From Panagrolaimus kolymaensis (lineage: Eukaryota; Nematoda; Chromadorea; Rhabditida; Panagrolaimidae), in the NCBI GenBank assembly GCA_028622995.1, contig JAJQJQ010000007.1, positions 4,836,001 to 4,900,000 on the forward strand: DNA of 64,000 nt. Direction: 5' to 3'. Below, one piece after another: positions 12,200 to 25,316 of the stretch (positions are counted from its first letter, which is position 1; every line of letters starts with the position of its first letter). A program made the translations under genes and the position numbers. The notes beneath the pieces were generated by a model. It saw only the letters and a program-made list of their open reading frames with translations, ran no database searches and was not told the DNA's origin.

Positions 12200-14483
12200 A
12201 TGGACGCGGCTTTATCTGCTATTGAAAGACGACTTCAACAATATCCTTTTCTTATAGGGTTAGTTCGTTTATATTAGCAAAACAAAGATTCTTATGAGTT
12301 TGTAAATGAAGAATAAAATTGCATCAGCATTTGCTCATATTTTTAATACTGTTGTTGTTTCAGCTTTGAACAACCTTGTTCCTTGGATCGTTTGTTGTTT
12401 ATTCAATTGAAAAGCACTGGTTTGTATCTTGAAGCGAAAAATAAGTATCCATCAATTTATCGCTGGTTTTCTCATCTTTCATCATATTCTGAAGCTGAAC
12501 TTCAAAGGTAAAAAACTTTTGAATATTTTTTTATTCAGCTTATTTGAAACTAAAAAACATGGCTTTGTTCTCATAACCTTTTTATAACCATATTTTTTTA
12601 CTAAAAACTTTATTTATATTTTATAGGTTACCATTGATAAAGTGTGCTGAACTTTCGGTTTTATTGAAACAAATTATCATTGCTTCACAATCAAATCCAA
12701 TAGAAACTTCAACAAAAATGACACCAAAAGAGGCTCCGATTTCTACTGGTCAAGCTGATGCTGAAACTGATCTTCCACAACTTCTCTTAAATTGGCTCAA
12801 TGAACATGGAAAATTTGAATCTATTGCTCTTGCTGAACATCTAAAATTGCCTCATCAAAAAATTATTGGTGCTATTAAAAGTATTCAAAACCATGAATGT
12901 GTAAGTTATTTTTGTGTTTTCTTACATTTTTTATTATTTTGCTTTGTTTTAGGTCATAGATACAAGTGATTATAGCGTCAGTGATTATGTTCTCAGCGAT
13001 GAAGGTAAAAGTATGGCCAAAGATGGATCACATGAATTCAACCTTTTTCAAGAAATCGGCGATGATGGACTGCTGCTAAAAGATATCAAGCTTCCGAATG
13101 TCAAGGTTGCTCAAAGTAAAGCGCTTGAAGCAAAATGGATTGCTATTGAAAAGACTGATAAAGGTCCAAAACTTATACGAAAGGTTGATAAAGTCGTGGA
13201 TATTGTATCTGATGATTTAAAGAAAGTAGCTGATGGAAAGGCAGAAGAGCTTAACAAAAATACGATTGAAGCCTTAAAGAAACGAAAAGCTCTGTCTGTA
13301 CAGTAAGTTTAGAACGTTTTTTTGCCGCATTTATTTTAGTCTTTTAGAGTTATTAAAGGAATAAAAGTATCAAAAGGATCTAATTTTGTTACAACTCTCG
13401 AAAAGCCTGAACTTGATTTAACTGATGAAATGCTTGCAAATGGATCGTGGGCTACTAAAAGTTTTAAGAAATATAATTTTGACGCTCTTGGAATTCCTCC
13501 TGCTTCTGGACATTATCATCCATTGTTGAAAGTAAGAACAGAATTTCGCCAAATTTTCCTTGAAATGGGTTTCTCTGAGATGCCTACAAATCGTTATGTT
13601 GAAAGCTCATTCTGGAACTTTGATGCTCTTTTCCAACCTCAACAACATCCAGCTCGCGATGCTCATGATACCTTCTTCGTTTCCGGTACTTTATCTTTTC
13701 ATTATTATTTCAAATTAACTTTTCATTTTTAGACCCAGAAATAAGTACTGAATTTCCTGAAGAATATCTTCAGAAAGTCAAAAAAGTTCATTCTGAAGGT
13801 GGTTTTGGTTCAATTGGTTATGAATATGATTGGAAAATTGAAGAAGCTCAAAAAAATGTTCTTCGCACTCATACAACTGCTATCAGCGCTCGTCAACTTT
13901 ATAACCTTGCCAAACAAAAAGAATTTAAGCCTGCTAAAATGTTCAGTATTGATCGCGTTTTCCGCAATGAAACTCTGGATGCAACTCATTTGGCAGAATT
14001 TCATCAAGTTGAAGGTGTCGTTGCTGAAAAAAACCTCTCACTTGGTCACGTTATTGGTCTTTTCACAGAATTCTTCAAAAAATGTGGAATTGAAAACTTA
14101 AAATTCAAGCCAACTTATAATCCTTATACAGAACCATCAATGGAAATTTTTGCATATCATGAAGGTAATGATTTTTTTTGACTTCTAATATTAATCTTTT
14201 ATCTCTTTTAAGGTTTGAAAAAATGGGTTGAAATCGGAAATTCTGGTCTCTTTCGTCCTGAAATGCTTTTACCAATGGGTCTTCCACCTGATGTTAACGT
14301 TGCTGGTTTTGGACTATCATTAGAAAGGTAAGATTCTGTAACAAACGAAGATATGTTAATGGAGCAATTTTTAGGCCAACCATGATCCGCTATGGCATTT
14401 CAAACATTCGTGAACTTTTTGGTCCTAAAGTAAATCTTGGAATGATTTACAAAAATCCAATTTGTCGCTTGGAAAAAGAATAA
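12200..14483 (+). CDS. fars-1: Phe-tRNA synthetase alpha with N-terminal GST_C-like extension
   Basis: Catalytic subunit that charges tRNA-Phe, cytosolic alpha2-beta2 enzyme. The FARSA body runs from about 12718: winged-helix region ([20 protein letters not shown]), then class II core with [38 protein letters not shown] (motif 2), [15 protein letters not shown] and [16 protein letters not shown] (motif 3), ending CRLEKE. Two further exons, 12200-12258 and 12364-12507, join the main exon at 12627 in frame without stops. They encode about 80 residues with a GST_C look: [15 protein letters not shown] and [19 protein letters not shown]. Such domains on eEF1B, ValRS or MetRS mediate complex assembly. 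If these exons belong to a separate upstream gene, the start would be 12718, but the phase continuity argues for one protein. Confidence 0.93.
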
Positions 14484-14650
14484 TTCTAAAATTCGGTTTT
14501 TTGTTTGTTATGTTTGTTTAATTTAAATAAAGTTTTTATTTTTTATTTGAGCTTCTATTATTGTGAGGATATTATTGTAATAAAACCATATCATACCTTT
14601 CTTGTTAACGTTTCATTGATCTTTACTATATATTTTCATTATCAGCAAAA

Positions 14651-15061
14651 ATGTCTGAACCCGATGCTTTTGATTTAACAACAAAAATGAAACAGCTTGA
14701 ATATCTTGGTCATGAAGTGCTCGCATGTAAAAAACGTCTTGTGGATCTTGATCGTGATAAACAATGGTATAATCAAGCTTGGAGAGCAGTAAGAAAACAA
14801 AAAGATGATCCTGATGGTCAAAAGAAAACTTATATTTTTGTAAGCCCAAGAGTTTTTGTTCAAGAATCAACTGAAAGAGCTGAAACTTTAATCAAAGAAG
14901 ATTTCGATGAAACTGAAAAAGAAATTCAAGAAACTCGAGAAGAATTAAAGAAAAGTGTTGATGAATTAAGAAAATTTGAAGGCAAAAAAGATTTAACAGA
15001 ATTAGGATTTAATTTAAAACCAATTGTTAGTCGATTTGTTGCTGATTCTGAAGAAACTTGA
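14651..15061 (+). CDS. PDRG1-like prefoldin-related protein
   Basis: Single-exon, 136 residues. PDRG1 is a prefoldin-beta-like subunit of the R2TP/PAQosome co-chaperone. Matching stretches are YLGHEVLACKKRLVDLDRDK near the start (human pattern EELAEEVLADKRQIVDLD) and the C-terminal ELGFNLKPI (human LKGFNLNPL), separated by a coiled-coil hairpin rich in Glu and Lys (~residues 65-115). An acceptor-like TTATCAG ends at 14645, five bases before the ATG, and the gap to fars-1 is only 167 nt with AATAAA near 14526. That fits a downstream operon gene. Confidence 0.8.
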   Translation: MSEPDAFDLTTKMKQLEYLGHEVLACKKRLVDLDRDKQWYNQAWRAVRKQKDDPDGQKKTYIFVSPRVFVQESTERAETLIKEDFDETEKEIQETREELKKSVDELRKFEGKKDLTELGFNLKPIVSRFVADSEET

Positions 15062-15433
15062 ATGATAAATCATTGAAAACTATTATTACTAGCTTATGTA
15101 AATATGTTTTTATTGTAAAAAGTGTACTGTAGCTATATTTTGTTGATTTTGAAATGTTTGAAAATAAAATTGTGTTTTGTTTATTATTAAAGACAAAGGA
15201 TACTGACCAAAACTTTTTTTAAACAATAAATATTTGATATTTTTGTAAAAATTAGAAGAAAAAACAGATGTTTTTGTAACAAAAATCTGAGAGATGAAAG
15301 TAAAGTGAAATTTTAAACCGACTAAAAAAATACAAAAAGAATTAATACCGGGCAAGAATAAATGCATTGGGAAATTTAAATCATTGGCAAATATTTTTTA
15401 GAAACAAAGGATTACAAGAAATTGTTTGTTTTT
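15062..15433. other. Convergent 3' spacer
   Basis: 370 bp between two converging genes, very AT-rich, containing AATAAA-like signals on both strands. No gene or structured element recognised. Confidence 0.4.
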
Positions 15434-18265
15434 TTAAGATGATGATGGTGTTGAAGTTTCAAGCGTCGTTCTTATTGGACGAATTCTTGAATAATAATCA
15501 ATTAAATATGTTTGAACTTCTTTTTCATTCATTCGACTTTTGGTTGAATGACAATCAGGACAAAGGAATAATGCTGGGAATTGATATTTTGGAAATCTGG
15601 GATCTTCTGTATCTCGACCTAAAAAAATAGAGGATGGTAATGAAAATGTGGAAAAAATAATTGCTTTACCTTTAAGACGGGCATTCACAATATTATGAGC
15701 TCTCCAAAGATATAAAAAGATATCTTCGGCTTTACGAACTTGTGCTTCCATTTTGAATGATCGAGTTGTCATTTTAAGGAAATGCTTCCTGCAATGTTCA
15801 CAACCAAAGAAGGAACCAACAAAATCACGAATTGATTGAAGAACTGGAAGAGGGCGGAAGGAAACATCTAAAAATATGAAAATGTGATAATAAAAAAAAC
15901 TTTATAATCGAATGCTAACCATTTATTCCGTTTTTATAAGCTGAAACTGTAAGGGCATGGAAAGTTGTCCATAAACCGCAAGTGTATCCTCTAAAAGAAG
16001 CAGTTGAACCTTTGCAATGTTCCCAATCACCTGAAAAGTTATATTTATCTTTTTTTAAGTTTAGAAATTATCGTTTATGATTACCTCCAATTGGAAATGG
16101 TTTTCCTTGATCATCTTCAGCTCGATTGAATTCTGCTTGCCAATCATCCACTGATAAAGGTTCTTCAAGACCATGAGCATCAAGAAAATCTCTCAAATGT
16201 GTAAATACTACTCGTGCACGAGCAGAAGAATTTAAATTAATTTCGGTATCATTATTTGTTGAATCCATGGATATGGTTGGAAAATTTTGAGCCAATATAT
16301 CAACAAAGCTATAGAGTGCTGTTAAATTTGCACCCGATAGGAATCCACCATGTCGAGGAACTTCACGAAGAAGGGAATATCGCATGGCTTTAAGCATATC
16401 TGTTTCAGAAACAAAATAAAGAGCTTTACATTTTTTTGGATTTTCAGCACAAATATTTGTTATATTTTTGCGACTACTAAAAGCAAGATCGCTTGTTTCA
16501 TGTTTGTTTTCCAAAAATTCTTCAAGTTCATGCAAAAGCAGACGACGCAATTCTGCAACCAAAACGGGAGTTCTTTCACCCCGTCTAAATACAGCTAATG
16601 TTGGAAAATCGGTTATATGTAAAGCATCAACGAGTGGATGGCCTTTCAAACACCGACGAGCTAACAAACGATCAGAATATTTCGTTAAATCAAGTAAAAG
16701 TTGAGCACCAATAAGTGAAGATGCATCACTTTCAAATATAATTGCCATGGAATCAGCTGATTCTTTAGCTCCGTGCCAAAGTTCACCATAAGTTGAAATA
16801 CTGAAATTAACCCATTTTTAATAAAAGTTTATTATTACAAAGTTGTAAAGGTTGTTGAAAGTCTTTAAAAAAGTTTAAAATAAAAAGCTTTGGATTTAGA
16901 AGGAAGGTTACGATCAATAGAAAAATATAAACTTACTCTCCGAGGATATCAAAAGTTGGCCAATCTTCAAAATGATTTATTGCATAATCTTGAATTAAAA
17001 TTTGTGTTATTTGATCTCTCATTTCTGCAACACTTTGATATGGACGCAATTTAACTCCATAAAAGGTATCCGAACTATTTCTTGGAAAATACTAAAAAAA
17101 ATCAAACATTTTTTACATTATTCTGGTGTTTGCTTTTTTTTCTTGTAATTTTTTTTGAAGCCCGACAATTTTTCAATTTCTGACATAAAAAACCTTTCTG
17201 CCCAGACATTTTTACATGTGAGATTTTTTTCGTCTCTTTCATGACAGATCCAAATATTTTTTTTAAACAAAGGTCAAAAAACAAGGAACAATTGTCGTTT
17301 CGTTTATTTTAGTTGACCCAAAACCTCCTTGTCCCATTTAAAATAATTTTGGAAGTAATTTGAGCTTTGATAATATAAAAAAAGAAGAAGCATGAAAAAA
17401 AGAATGTAAACAAAATCCACAAAAGAATTTTAGTTTCAATAAAAATAAATATTTTTATTTTTAAACCATTTTTCTGCTATTTCCTAGCCGCATTAAAGTT
17501 TTTAAAAAATCAGGGCTTACTTTAATATAAGGGAAAAACATAATTCCATTAGCTCTACAAGTGGCTTCATTAACAGGATCAGCACAATTCATTGCCGCAA
17601 CTTTAATAATTTTTGACCATCCTTTTATATCTTTCGCAAATGATTTATACAATGAAGCATATGAACGGCAATGACCACACCAATCAGAATAAAACTAAAA
17701 AGAATTGCTTGGTTTATGAATTTTTCTAAATTTCAAGAAAGAGTAAAAATAATTTTGTTTTCGACTGATAAAAATTAAATTACAAAGTAAAAAAAATTTT
17801 CTAAGTAATAAGTTTTTTGGATATCGTACTTTGTTTGAGTATTTTATAGTTTTTACAAAAAAGAAAGAATCAAAAGTTGTTTTTAGATGAGACGCAAAAA
17901 AAACGTGTAAAATTGAAAGATTGTTTCCTTTACTAATTTTTATTTTGCCTACTGCAATAAACTATTTTTTTGCCCCCAAAAAGAATAAACTTAATTATTT
18001 ATGGTAAAAATTTGCAAACCTCAACAATGTATGATGGGCAATCATCTCGACCGCTACAAAATACGGTATCATTAAAGGTGCTTTCATCCAATTGAATAAT
18101 AGCATCTTCAGCAGCATCATAAAGGGTTGGATTTAAACCTTTAGGTATGGTACCAAAATCAGCAAAATCCGCATTGATGAAAGGAATTAAAAACAGCAGC
18201 AGAAAAATTAAGGGATTTGAAGAAATAAGCATGGTTGAAACGCGTAAACGCGAATTAATGATCAT
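15434..18265 (-). CDS. Quiescin sulfhydryl oxidase (QSOX)
   Basis: Secretory-pathway enzyme that makes disulfides directly and passes electrons to oxygen through FAD. Exons on minus: 18265-18020, 17694-17521, 17091-16937, 16800-16085, 16030-15920, 15867-15670 and 15618-15434. The likely start is ATG 18232, giving a signal peptide (LIFLLLFLIPFINA); an in-frame ATG lies at 18265. The thioredoxin domain has FYSDWCGHC, followed by a redox-inactive thioredoxin and helical region, then the Erv/ALR domain with GLWTTFHALT, the active CEHCRKHF and the last pair LCPDCH. The protein stops soon after, ending in a Ser/Thr-rich tail with no transmembrane helix, so it may be secreted. Introns 1 and 2 (325 and 429 nt) are much longer than the local norm. 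Confidence 0.93.
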
Positions 18266-21200
18266 CGTTTATATTAATTCCTTCTTTTTTTTTTCTTGTT
18301 TCAACCACCTCCCAAAAAAATAAAGGGGATAGCTTTACGTTGTATTTGGGCAACTGCAAAAGAAAAAAATGAAAAAATCAGTGTTCAAAAAAAATTAATA
18401 AAGTCGGTTTTGCTGGTTCCAAAAAAAAAATAAACGAAAAATAAATGACAAATGAAACAACAGAGAAAATTTTGCTTTTTTCTCATTTGTTTTTAATGAT
18501 GATGATGATCGTTAGTTACAAAACCTTCCACAAATAGCCTTTCGATCAAAAGAGAAAAATAAAAATAAACTAAATGAATGCGACTTTTTTGATGAAGAAG
18601 AAAGAAGGAAAAACACAGACACATCAATGAAGGAGAAAGAAAGAGGAGGGAGGACAAAAGAAAATTACAAGGCTTTTTTTCTTTGATGAGAAAGAAATCT
18701 TTTTTTTTACGCAAAAAATACATATGTAACAACAACAAAAAATGAGTTAACTTGTAAAAATTTATTTTAAAAAATAGTTTAAACGGAAGTTTAATATCGC
18801 GCACCATTTTTCTTCTTCTTCGGAGATGATGAAAACTCGAGAAAAAAAATGACCCATACTTGATCGTCGTCAATAATAAAATAAATAAATAAATAAGGAA
18901 TGTTTTAAAAGTGATCATCGACACTAAATAGAGAGGGAATAAGGATGGAGAAGAGAGATAGTTTAATTGAGGGTAAATAAGCAAGCAGCGGCCGCCTCTA
19001 ATTTTATATTTTGTTACAAAGGGTCAAAAGCAGCGATTTTCGAAACAACTAGTTGAGACCTGCTTTTCCGGCTTGATTTTTTTTTATTGATGGCTTTCAA
19101 ATTTTTTTTGATTCAATAAATCTGTTTTATTTTGGTGTTTCTTTTTTAATTAATGGAAAATAAAATGTTTCTAAAAATGGAAAAGAAATCCACGCTAAAT
19201 TTTGGATAGAATATATTTAGAGTTTTTAAACGAATACAGTAATAAAAAACATAAAAATCAAAACAAACAACTTGATTCGTTCGTAATAAAGATAATAAAA
19301 GCCTAAAGAAAAATGACTTTTAAAATTTATATTCAAGCTTTCAGAAGGAAAGAAAATTTTTGAAAAAACTAAGGATAAGTTTAACTTTGAGATGAAAGCT
19401 TTTGTTAAAATACACAAAATTTTCCAAAGTTAGTCTTAATTTTAAATGTTTTGGTAGTAAAAATAAATTCATGAGGATGCAGAAAAATCATCTTTATTTT
19501 TTTGGTAAGCTTCCTATTTTGGACTAAATTATATAAATTGTATTACAACTAAAATACAATACAACCAAATAAAAGAGGAGATACAACTATCTGAACTTCA
19601 TTTGACCCTTACTAACAAACATTTAGGTAATCAGGATGCAATAAGGCAAGAAAAGCCCTATTTTTTATTCATCGTTCAAGAACTTTTTTTTAATTGATAA
19701 TCTTTTAGAAGAAGAAAACTTAATGCAATAAAATTTAACTTAATGATGGATAAAAAAAAAGGTCATTGATGGATGGATGAACGTGAAATGGAGAAAGAAA
19801 ACAAAAGAGGCGTATCAGATTGTATCAGGTTGAACGTAACAAACCAGCTGCTTGGTTGCTTAATTGCTGTGTCGTTGCCCTTTGGCAATTCGCCTTCGTT
19901 TTTTTAACATTCATTTTTTTCTATTTGCGATAATAATAAAAAAGTGATCCAACAAAAAAATCGTCCTTTTTTGCGCAATGAATAAAAAATTGAAGGTTAT
20001 GGATGGTTGAAAAAGTTTGTTTGATTGATCATGAAAAAAAGTAATTTTGAGCTTATCTTTTTACCATAAACTTCTAGGATTAAATGGCTTTCAAAAATAA
20101 AACGAAGATTTAAATAAAATTGTCAAAAATATTTTTATGTCATTGATGCTGGTGAAGAAGAATGAAAAATATGTAACAAGAAAAATTGTTGAGGGAAAGA
20201 AATTGTGCAAATGCGCAACAATTTTCTCTATCGTCTCTCTTTTTCAGAAATGCGAAAAACACAATCTTCCTTTGGCCCTTTTTTTTCTTCTTGTTGCTTA
20301 AAACTGGTTCGAAATTGGTTTTTGATTTAAGCGATTTTGTTATTTTATTTTTTGGGTGGTGAGAAAAAGAAAGGGAAAGGGATTTGTATTTCAAATAGCT
20401 ATTCCTGATTTCCCATCATAAGATTATCACCAAACAAAGTTTTTCATTTCATCATTTTATCGAGGAGGAAAAAAATTTGTTTATCGTTTGATTTATGAGC
20501 AAAGAAAAAAAATGGCTGAAGTGTGTATGTTTTTCTTGTTGTATTTAAAAAAAAAGTGACCACCATTGTTACCATTGTTGATGGATCAAGTAATGCAAGT
20601 TGACAAAAAACTTGAAGGAAAAAAATTGAAAAATATTTGTGCAATATTTTATCGATGAAGAGGCATTGTGGAAAAAATATATGCAATTGTGATATTCCAT
20701 TTTTTTATCCTTAGTTGATGCAATACAGTAGCAGAGTTGAAAACCAAAAAAAGCATTGTTATGCAAAACATAAACTGAAGGAAGCTAAACTAGTCGATAT
20801 TATTACGTTAGGCTGACCTCTCCTCCGCGTCTTCATAGTCTTACAAAAAAAAAAGAGGAAAAGAGGTGGTAACTTCAACCATTTGGCCATTTTGTTATGA
20901 AATGAAAAGTTGTTATATTTTTAATTCATCAAAAATACCTATGCAGAAGAAGAAGCTGTGATGATTTAAAATTTGGTGCCTCAAAACTTTTTTAGCTGAT
21001 AAATTTTTTATTGGTGCTTATTTATCAAATTTGCTTTGCTGCATATTTCACCACCTATTCTTCAGATGCTGCTTCAGAAGCTTTCTCTCTCATAACCGTG
21101 ACCGATGATTTACCTTCAACCGCTTTTTTTCACAATAAAAACGACCCTCATTCATTGATAAATATCATTTTTTTTTCTTAACCTTAACACTTTATATTAT

Positions 21201-21948
21201 TTGTTCAAATCATATTTTTCAATCAATTCATTTATTTTTTTTGGTTCAGCCAAAAATAAACCACCCCAAAGAATGAACAATCGCCATTGCCATTGCAAAT
21301 AGTAGTGACCACTAGGAAGTAAGCAAGCCAATGTACGCGCGCGCGGCATGTTCGGTAGAGCAGCATTCGGTGAAAAAAAAATGACCGCTTTTTGGCGGGA
21401 ATCATCATCATCTCCTTCATTCCTCCTCCTCTTTCTTCCCAGCCAGCATAATTCATTTTTGTTTTGTTCCAAAGCTTATTTAGTCTAACAAACTGCTATT
21501 ACTAGAAAAAATAAATGAAAAATTTGTTTATTTACAATTGATAAACAACCGATGATAATTTTTTTAACGCAGCAAAAAATTTTCCTATGTTTTTTGAATT
21601 ATCCGCAAAGAAAAGAGAATCTTGCAAAGATTTTGGTTGTTTGCGCGTCTTTGATTTTTTGAACTAATTCTCGCTCCAAGTTTTCTCTCCATTTTTTCCC
21701 CTCTTCATCCTCTTCATTCGTTGCATTTCAAGCTCATTTTTTAAATTCAATATTCTTCTTTTCATCCCTCAAATCAAAACGTGAAATATTTTTTGTTCAC
21801 TCATTTTTTTTATATCATTCACACCAATGCTAATTTTTTTATTTTCAGTGGAAAACTTTCTGCCGCACTTTCAACTTTTCGTCAATTCTTCCTTTAGCGG
21901 CATTACGTTGCTTCAATCTTCTAACTTCAAACTACTAGCCTGACAAAG
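18266..21948. other. 3.7-kb gene-poor block between QSOX and cyclin B3
   Basis: I see no reading frame with family character, tRNA or repeat array. The region is AT-rich with long poly-A/T tracts and scattered islands of higher GC: a NotI site GCGGCCGC near 18988, TTGCC-CTTT-GGCAA at 19875-19888 and a (CG)n run near 21335-21345. A spliced-leader-like acceptor TTTTCAG ends at 21848, 100 nt before the cyclin start. It probably holds regulatory DNA for the divergent genes. Confidence 0.4.
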
Positions 21949-23345
21949 ATGATGCTCCGAAATCGCAATCTTCCAAATCAAAGTGAAAATGCTGCTAATG
22001 GCTTAGTCAAGGGTGAAAAGCGTCATAACAAGGCTGCTGCTGGTGATGCTGCTGCTGAACCTAAACCCAAGCGTATTGCTTTGACTGATATTAGTAAAGT
22101 GAGTCTTTGTTCGGATCCTACGGTATCTTCTTTTATTTCTTCTTCTGTGAACTAATTGATATTTTTATTTTTAGACGTTCTCTAATGTTCTCATAGACTC
22201 CACCAAGAAGCCATTGGACCTAAAACCTCGTATCCGAAGTATCAAATCGGATGTGATCGAAGAAGGAAATGAAGAAAATGTACTCGACATCAAGCTTCCA
22301 AATGTCAAGATTGATCCATGTCCTGAATATGATTTTGATAAAGAATGTGGGAAAGATATTATGAATGTTCCTGATTATGCCGCTGACATTTTCACCTACT
22401 TCAAACATCGTCAAGAACAATTCAAAATTGGTGATTATCTTCAACGCCAACGCCACATCAGTGGTGATATGCGCGCTCAACTCGTCAACTGGCTTGTCAA
22501 CGTTCAAGAACAATTTGAATTGAATCATGAAACTCTTTATCTTGCAATCAAACTCTGTGATATCTATCTTGATAGAACAAAGACCGAAGTTCGTCGCAAT
22601 GAATTGCAATTACTTGGTGGTACAGCTATCTTCCTTGCTTCCAAATTTGATGTAAGTTTTATTTACTTTTCTTAAATTTATTACCCTTGTTATTTTAGGA
22701 ACGTGTTGCACCTTTGATCGATGATATTCTTTACATGTGTGAAGACAATTACACTGCCAATGAAATCATCAAGATGGAACTCATCCTATTCAAAACTGTC
22801 GGTTTTGATTTAGGAATTCCTATTTCATATCGTCTTTTGCGCCGGTACTCACGTGTAATCAAAATGGATATGCAATCTTTAACTCTTGCTCGTTACATCC
22901 TTGAAACGTCCACTATGTTCTATGAATTCGTTTGTGTCAAAGATGATTTAATGGCTTCTGCTTCACTTCTCTTGGCACTTCGAATGAAAAACATGGGAGA
23001 CTGGGTTGGTTTATTTCCAATTTTTACGCCTTTTAACAACTCCTTCTTTTTCAGAGTTCTAAGTTGGTCAAGTACACTGGTTACACTCTTGCTGAAGTTG
23101 AACCTCTCATGGAATCTCTCAATCACATGATCATCAAACGCAAAGCAGATTACGATCGGCTTGAATCAATCTTCAACAAATACTCTCATGAGTAAGCTCT
23201 TAGTTTTCTTCACATTATTGACATAGTATTAATCAATATTCTTTTCAGAATCTTCTTTCGTGTTGCTGATACTCCATGCCTCGAAGATAAATTCGTTCTC
23301 GCTGATCCTATTCAACCTCCATCTCAACTACGCTTCCATCATTAA
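21949..23345 (+). CDS. cyb-3: Cyclin B3
   Basis: Mitotic cyclin that activates CDK1. Exons are 21949-22098, 22175-22651, 22699-23004, 23055-23191 and 23249-23345, about 388 residues. A destruction-box-like RIALTDISK lies at residues ~42-50, matching the B3 form rather than the RxxLxxIxN of B1. The cyclin box begins YAADIFTYFKHRQEQF and includes LVNWLVNVQEQFELNHETLY, the B3-specific wording of the MRAIL/LVDWL segment, and FLASKFDERVAPLIDD. The start has two adjacent Met codons; either may be used. Cyclin C follows on the same strand 680 bp later. Confidence 0.95.
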
Positions 23346-24022
23346 TCGTCTGATCTTACACCCTTTACTCATCTTGTTTTGATTATTTTCATTTTTCGTA
23401 TCTATTTGTAAATTTTGAGTGGGTAGTAAAATTCTGATTGTCTTTTTTATGTTGGAAGCTTGGTAAAGGTTGTGCGGGTTTTGATTTGCTTTGACTTTGT
23501 TAGATATTCCATTGTTTGTTCTTCATTGTTATTTGTTCAAATCAGTGTTTTTTTATTGTTTTTCAAGCTTTCTCCTTTTTGATTGTTTTATCTCTTTTTT
23601 TCTTATGTTGCCCAAATTTATACTTGTTGTAAATTAGCTTTTGTTATTTGTTTCATTTTTTTTATGATGATCTTTTTGATAAAAATGACATGATTTTTTA
23701 TAAATTCATTTAAAACTTAATCAACTGTTGTGCATTATTGATGTTTGTGCAGGAAAAGAAATTTTCAAGAAAGAGTAAACACTTTTATCATGTTACATTA
23801 AGAGGGTTTATGATCATACCAAATTACAATCAAATTAAAAAATCGGGTCCAAAAATAAGCTATTGAAAAAAATTGGATTTTTTGAATTCAAGATATTGCG
23901 CTTTTTTGTTTGCAAAGGTTTCTAAAAACGAAAATAAATGTTGCTGAAATTTTTTTTGAACTGCCATAATTTTTTGTCATCTCCGGTAATTACTTTGTCT
24001 TTCAATTTTTAAATTGTAAATT
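23346..24022. other. Intergenic region cyb-3 to cic-1
   Basis: 680 bp of T-rich DNA, probably including a long cyb-3 3' UTR. No gene, hairpin or repeat was recognised. Confidence 0.4.
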
Positions 24023-25197
24023 ATGGCAGGAAATTTTTGGAAAAGTTCACATTAGTTAGTTGTTTAGAGCTTTTTCAATAAGGTGAACATATTAATTTTT
24101 TAGTGAGCAATGGATATTAGACAAGCAAGATTTGTATCGACAGCGAGGAGAAGATATAAAACTTGTTGGTGAAGAAGAATATCAAAAAGCTATGATATTA
24201 TTTATTAATTGTAACTGCATTTAAAATTACCAAAGAAAACCTATAATAAATTTTGATTTCAGATATTCAAGCCCTTGGAAATCAGTTAGGATCTCGGCAA
24301 CAAATGATTGCAACAGCTTCAGTTTATTTTAGAAGATTTTATGCCAGACGATCTTTAAAAGATATTGATCCCTTCTTGCTAGCAATAAGTTGCCTTCATT
24401 TAGCTGCAAAGGTTGATGAACATGGAAATACATCACCTAGTAAACTTTCCACTGCAGCAAATCAACTAAGTATGTTAAAATAATCTCATTGTAAAAATGA
24501 GAAATATCCATAAATAATGAATTACAGCTAAAATGCATCAATGGGCTCCAAACGATGATGGTCGAATGGCAAAATTAATAACCGAAGTGGAATTTTATTT
24601 ATTAGAAATTATGGATTGCTGCTTGATTGTTTATCATCCATATCGAACGGCTTTACAATTATTTTCGGTGATAGTAAAAAAAATTTTAAAACAAAGATAA
24701 ACTAAAATTTTTTTTAGGAAATAAAAATAAAAGATCCAGAAAATAAATTAAAAACTGATACATGGGCAATGATGAATGATTCGCTCAAAACTGATGCATG
24801 CCTTTTATTTGCACCACATCAAATTGCAATTGCTTGCTTAATGGGTGCCACAATTTTTAATAAACGTGAAGAAGATATGAAACCATTTTTTGCTGAATTA
24901 TCAGTTGATTATGATGCGGTTAGTTCCATCATTTTTGCTGTTTACTATTTTTTTATTACATATTTGAAAACGCCTTTCACCATCCCATTTTTAATACTGG
25001 ATTTTTAGGTATTTGAAATCCTACGAATGATCACAAATGCTTATAAACGAGCTAAATCAGTGGATATTAGTCCAGGTAATAACAACGTAGAAAGCATCAA
25101 AGCTTTACTATCAAAAATTCCAAAGCCACAACCTCCACAACCAACAACCCAAAATTCCAATCAAAGTATGATGCAACAAGGATTAAATTTTCGATGA
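24023..25197 (+). CDS. cic-1: Cyclin C (Mediator kinase module)
   Basis: Partner of CDK8 in the Mediator kinase module, nuclear. A tiny first exon, 24023-24054, encodes MAGNFWKSSH and is spliced in frame to 24104-24210 (EQWILDKQDLYRQRGED) and then 24263 onward; further junctions lie near 24470/24529, 24668/24719 and 24918/25009. The wording follows human cyclin C closely: RQQMIATASVYFRRFYARRS, EFYLLEIMDCCLIVYHPYR, ACLLFAPHQIAIACL and FFAELSVD, with the family C-terminus KIPKPQPP. The tail ends QQGLNFR. Every expected block is present, so identification is firm; the exact middle junctions are less so. Confidence 0.94.
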
Positions 25198-25316
25198 AAA
25201 TAAATACGTTTATAAATACTGTACATTTATTTTTAATAGAATATATATAATCAAACTGTCTTTAAACTCTAGTTAGAAAAACTTTAAAAGAAAAACAGCG
25301 AAGAAAAATATAAAAA

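Noticed and set aside
18493..18984. 163-codon open frame on the minus strand
   Set aside because: Low-complexity Phe/Leu/Lys product of poly-purine/pyrimidine DNA, no family character, no splice support.
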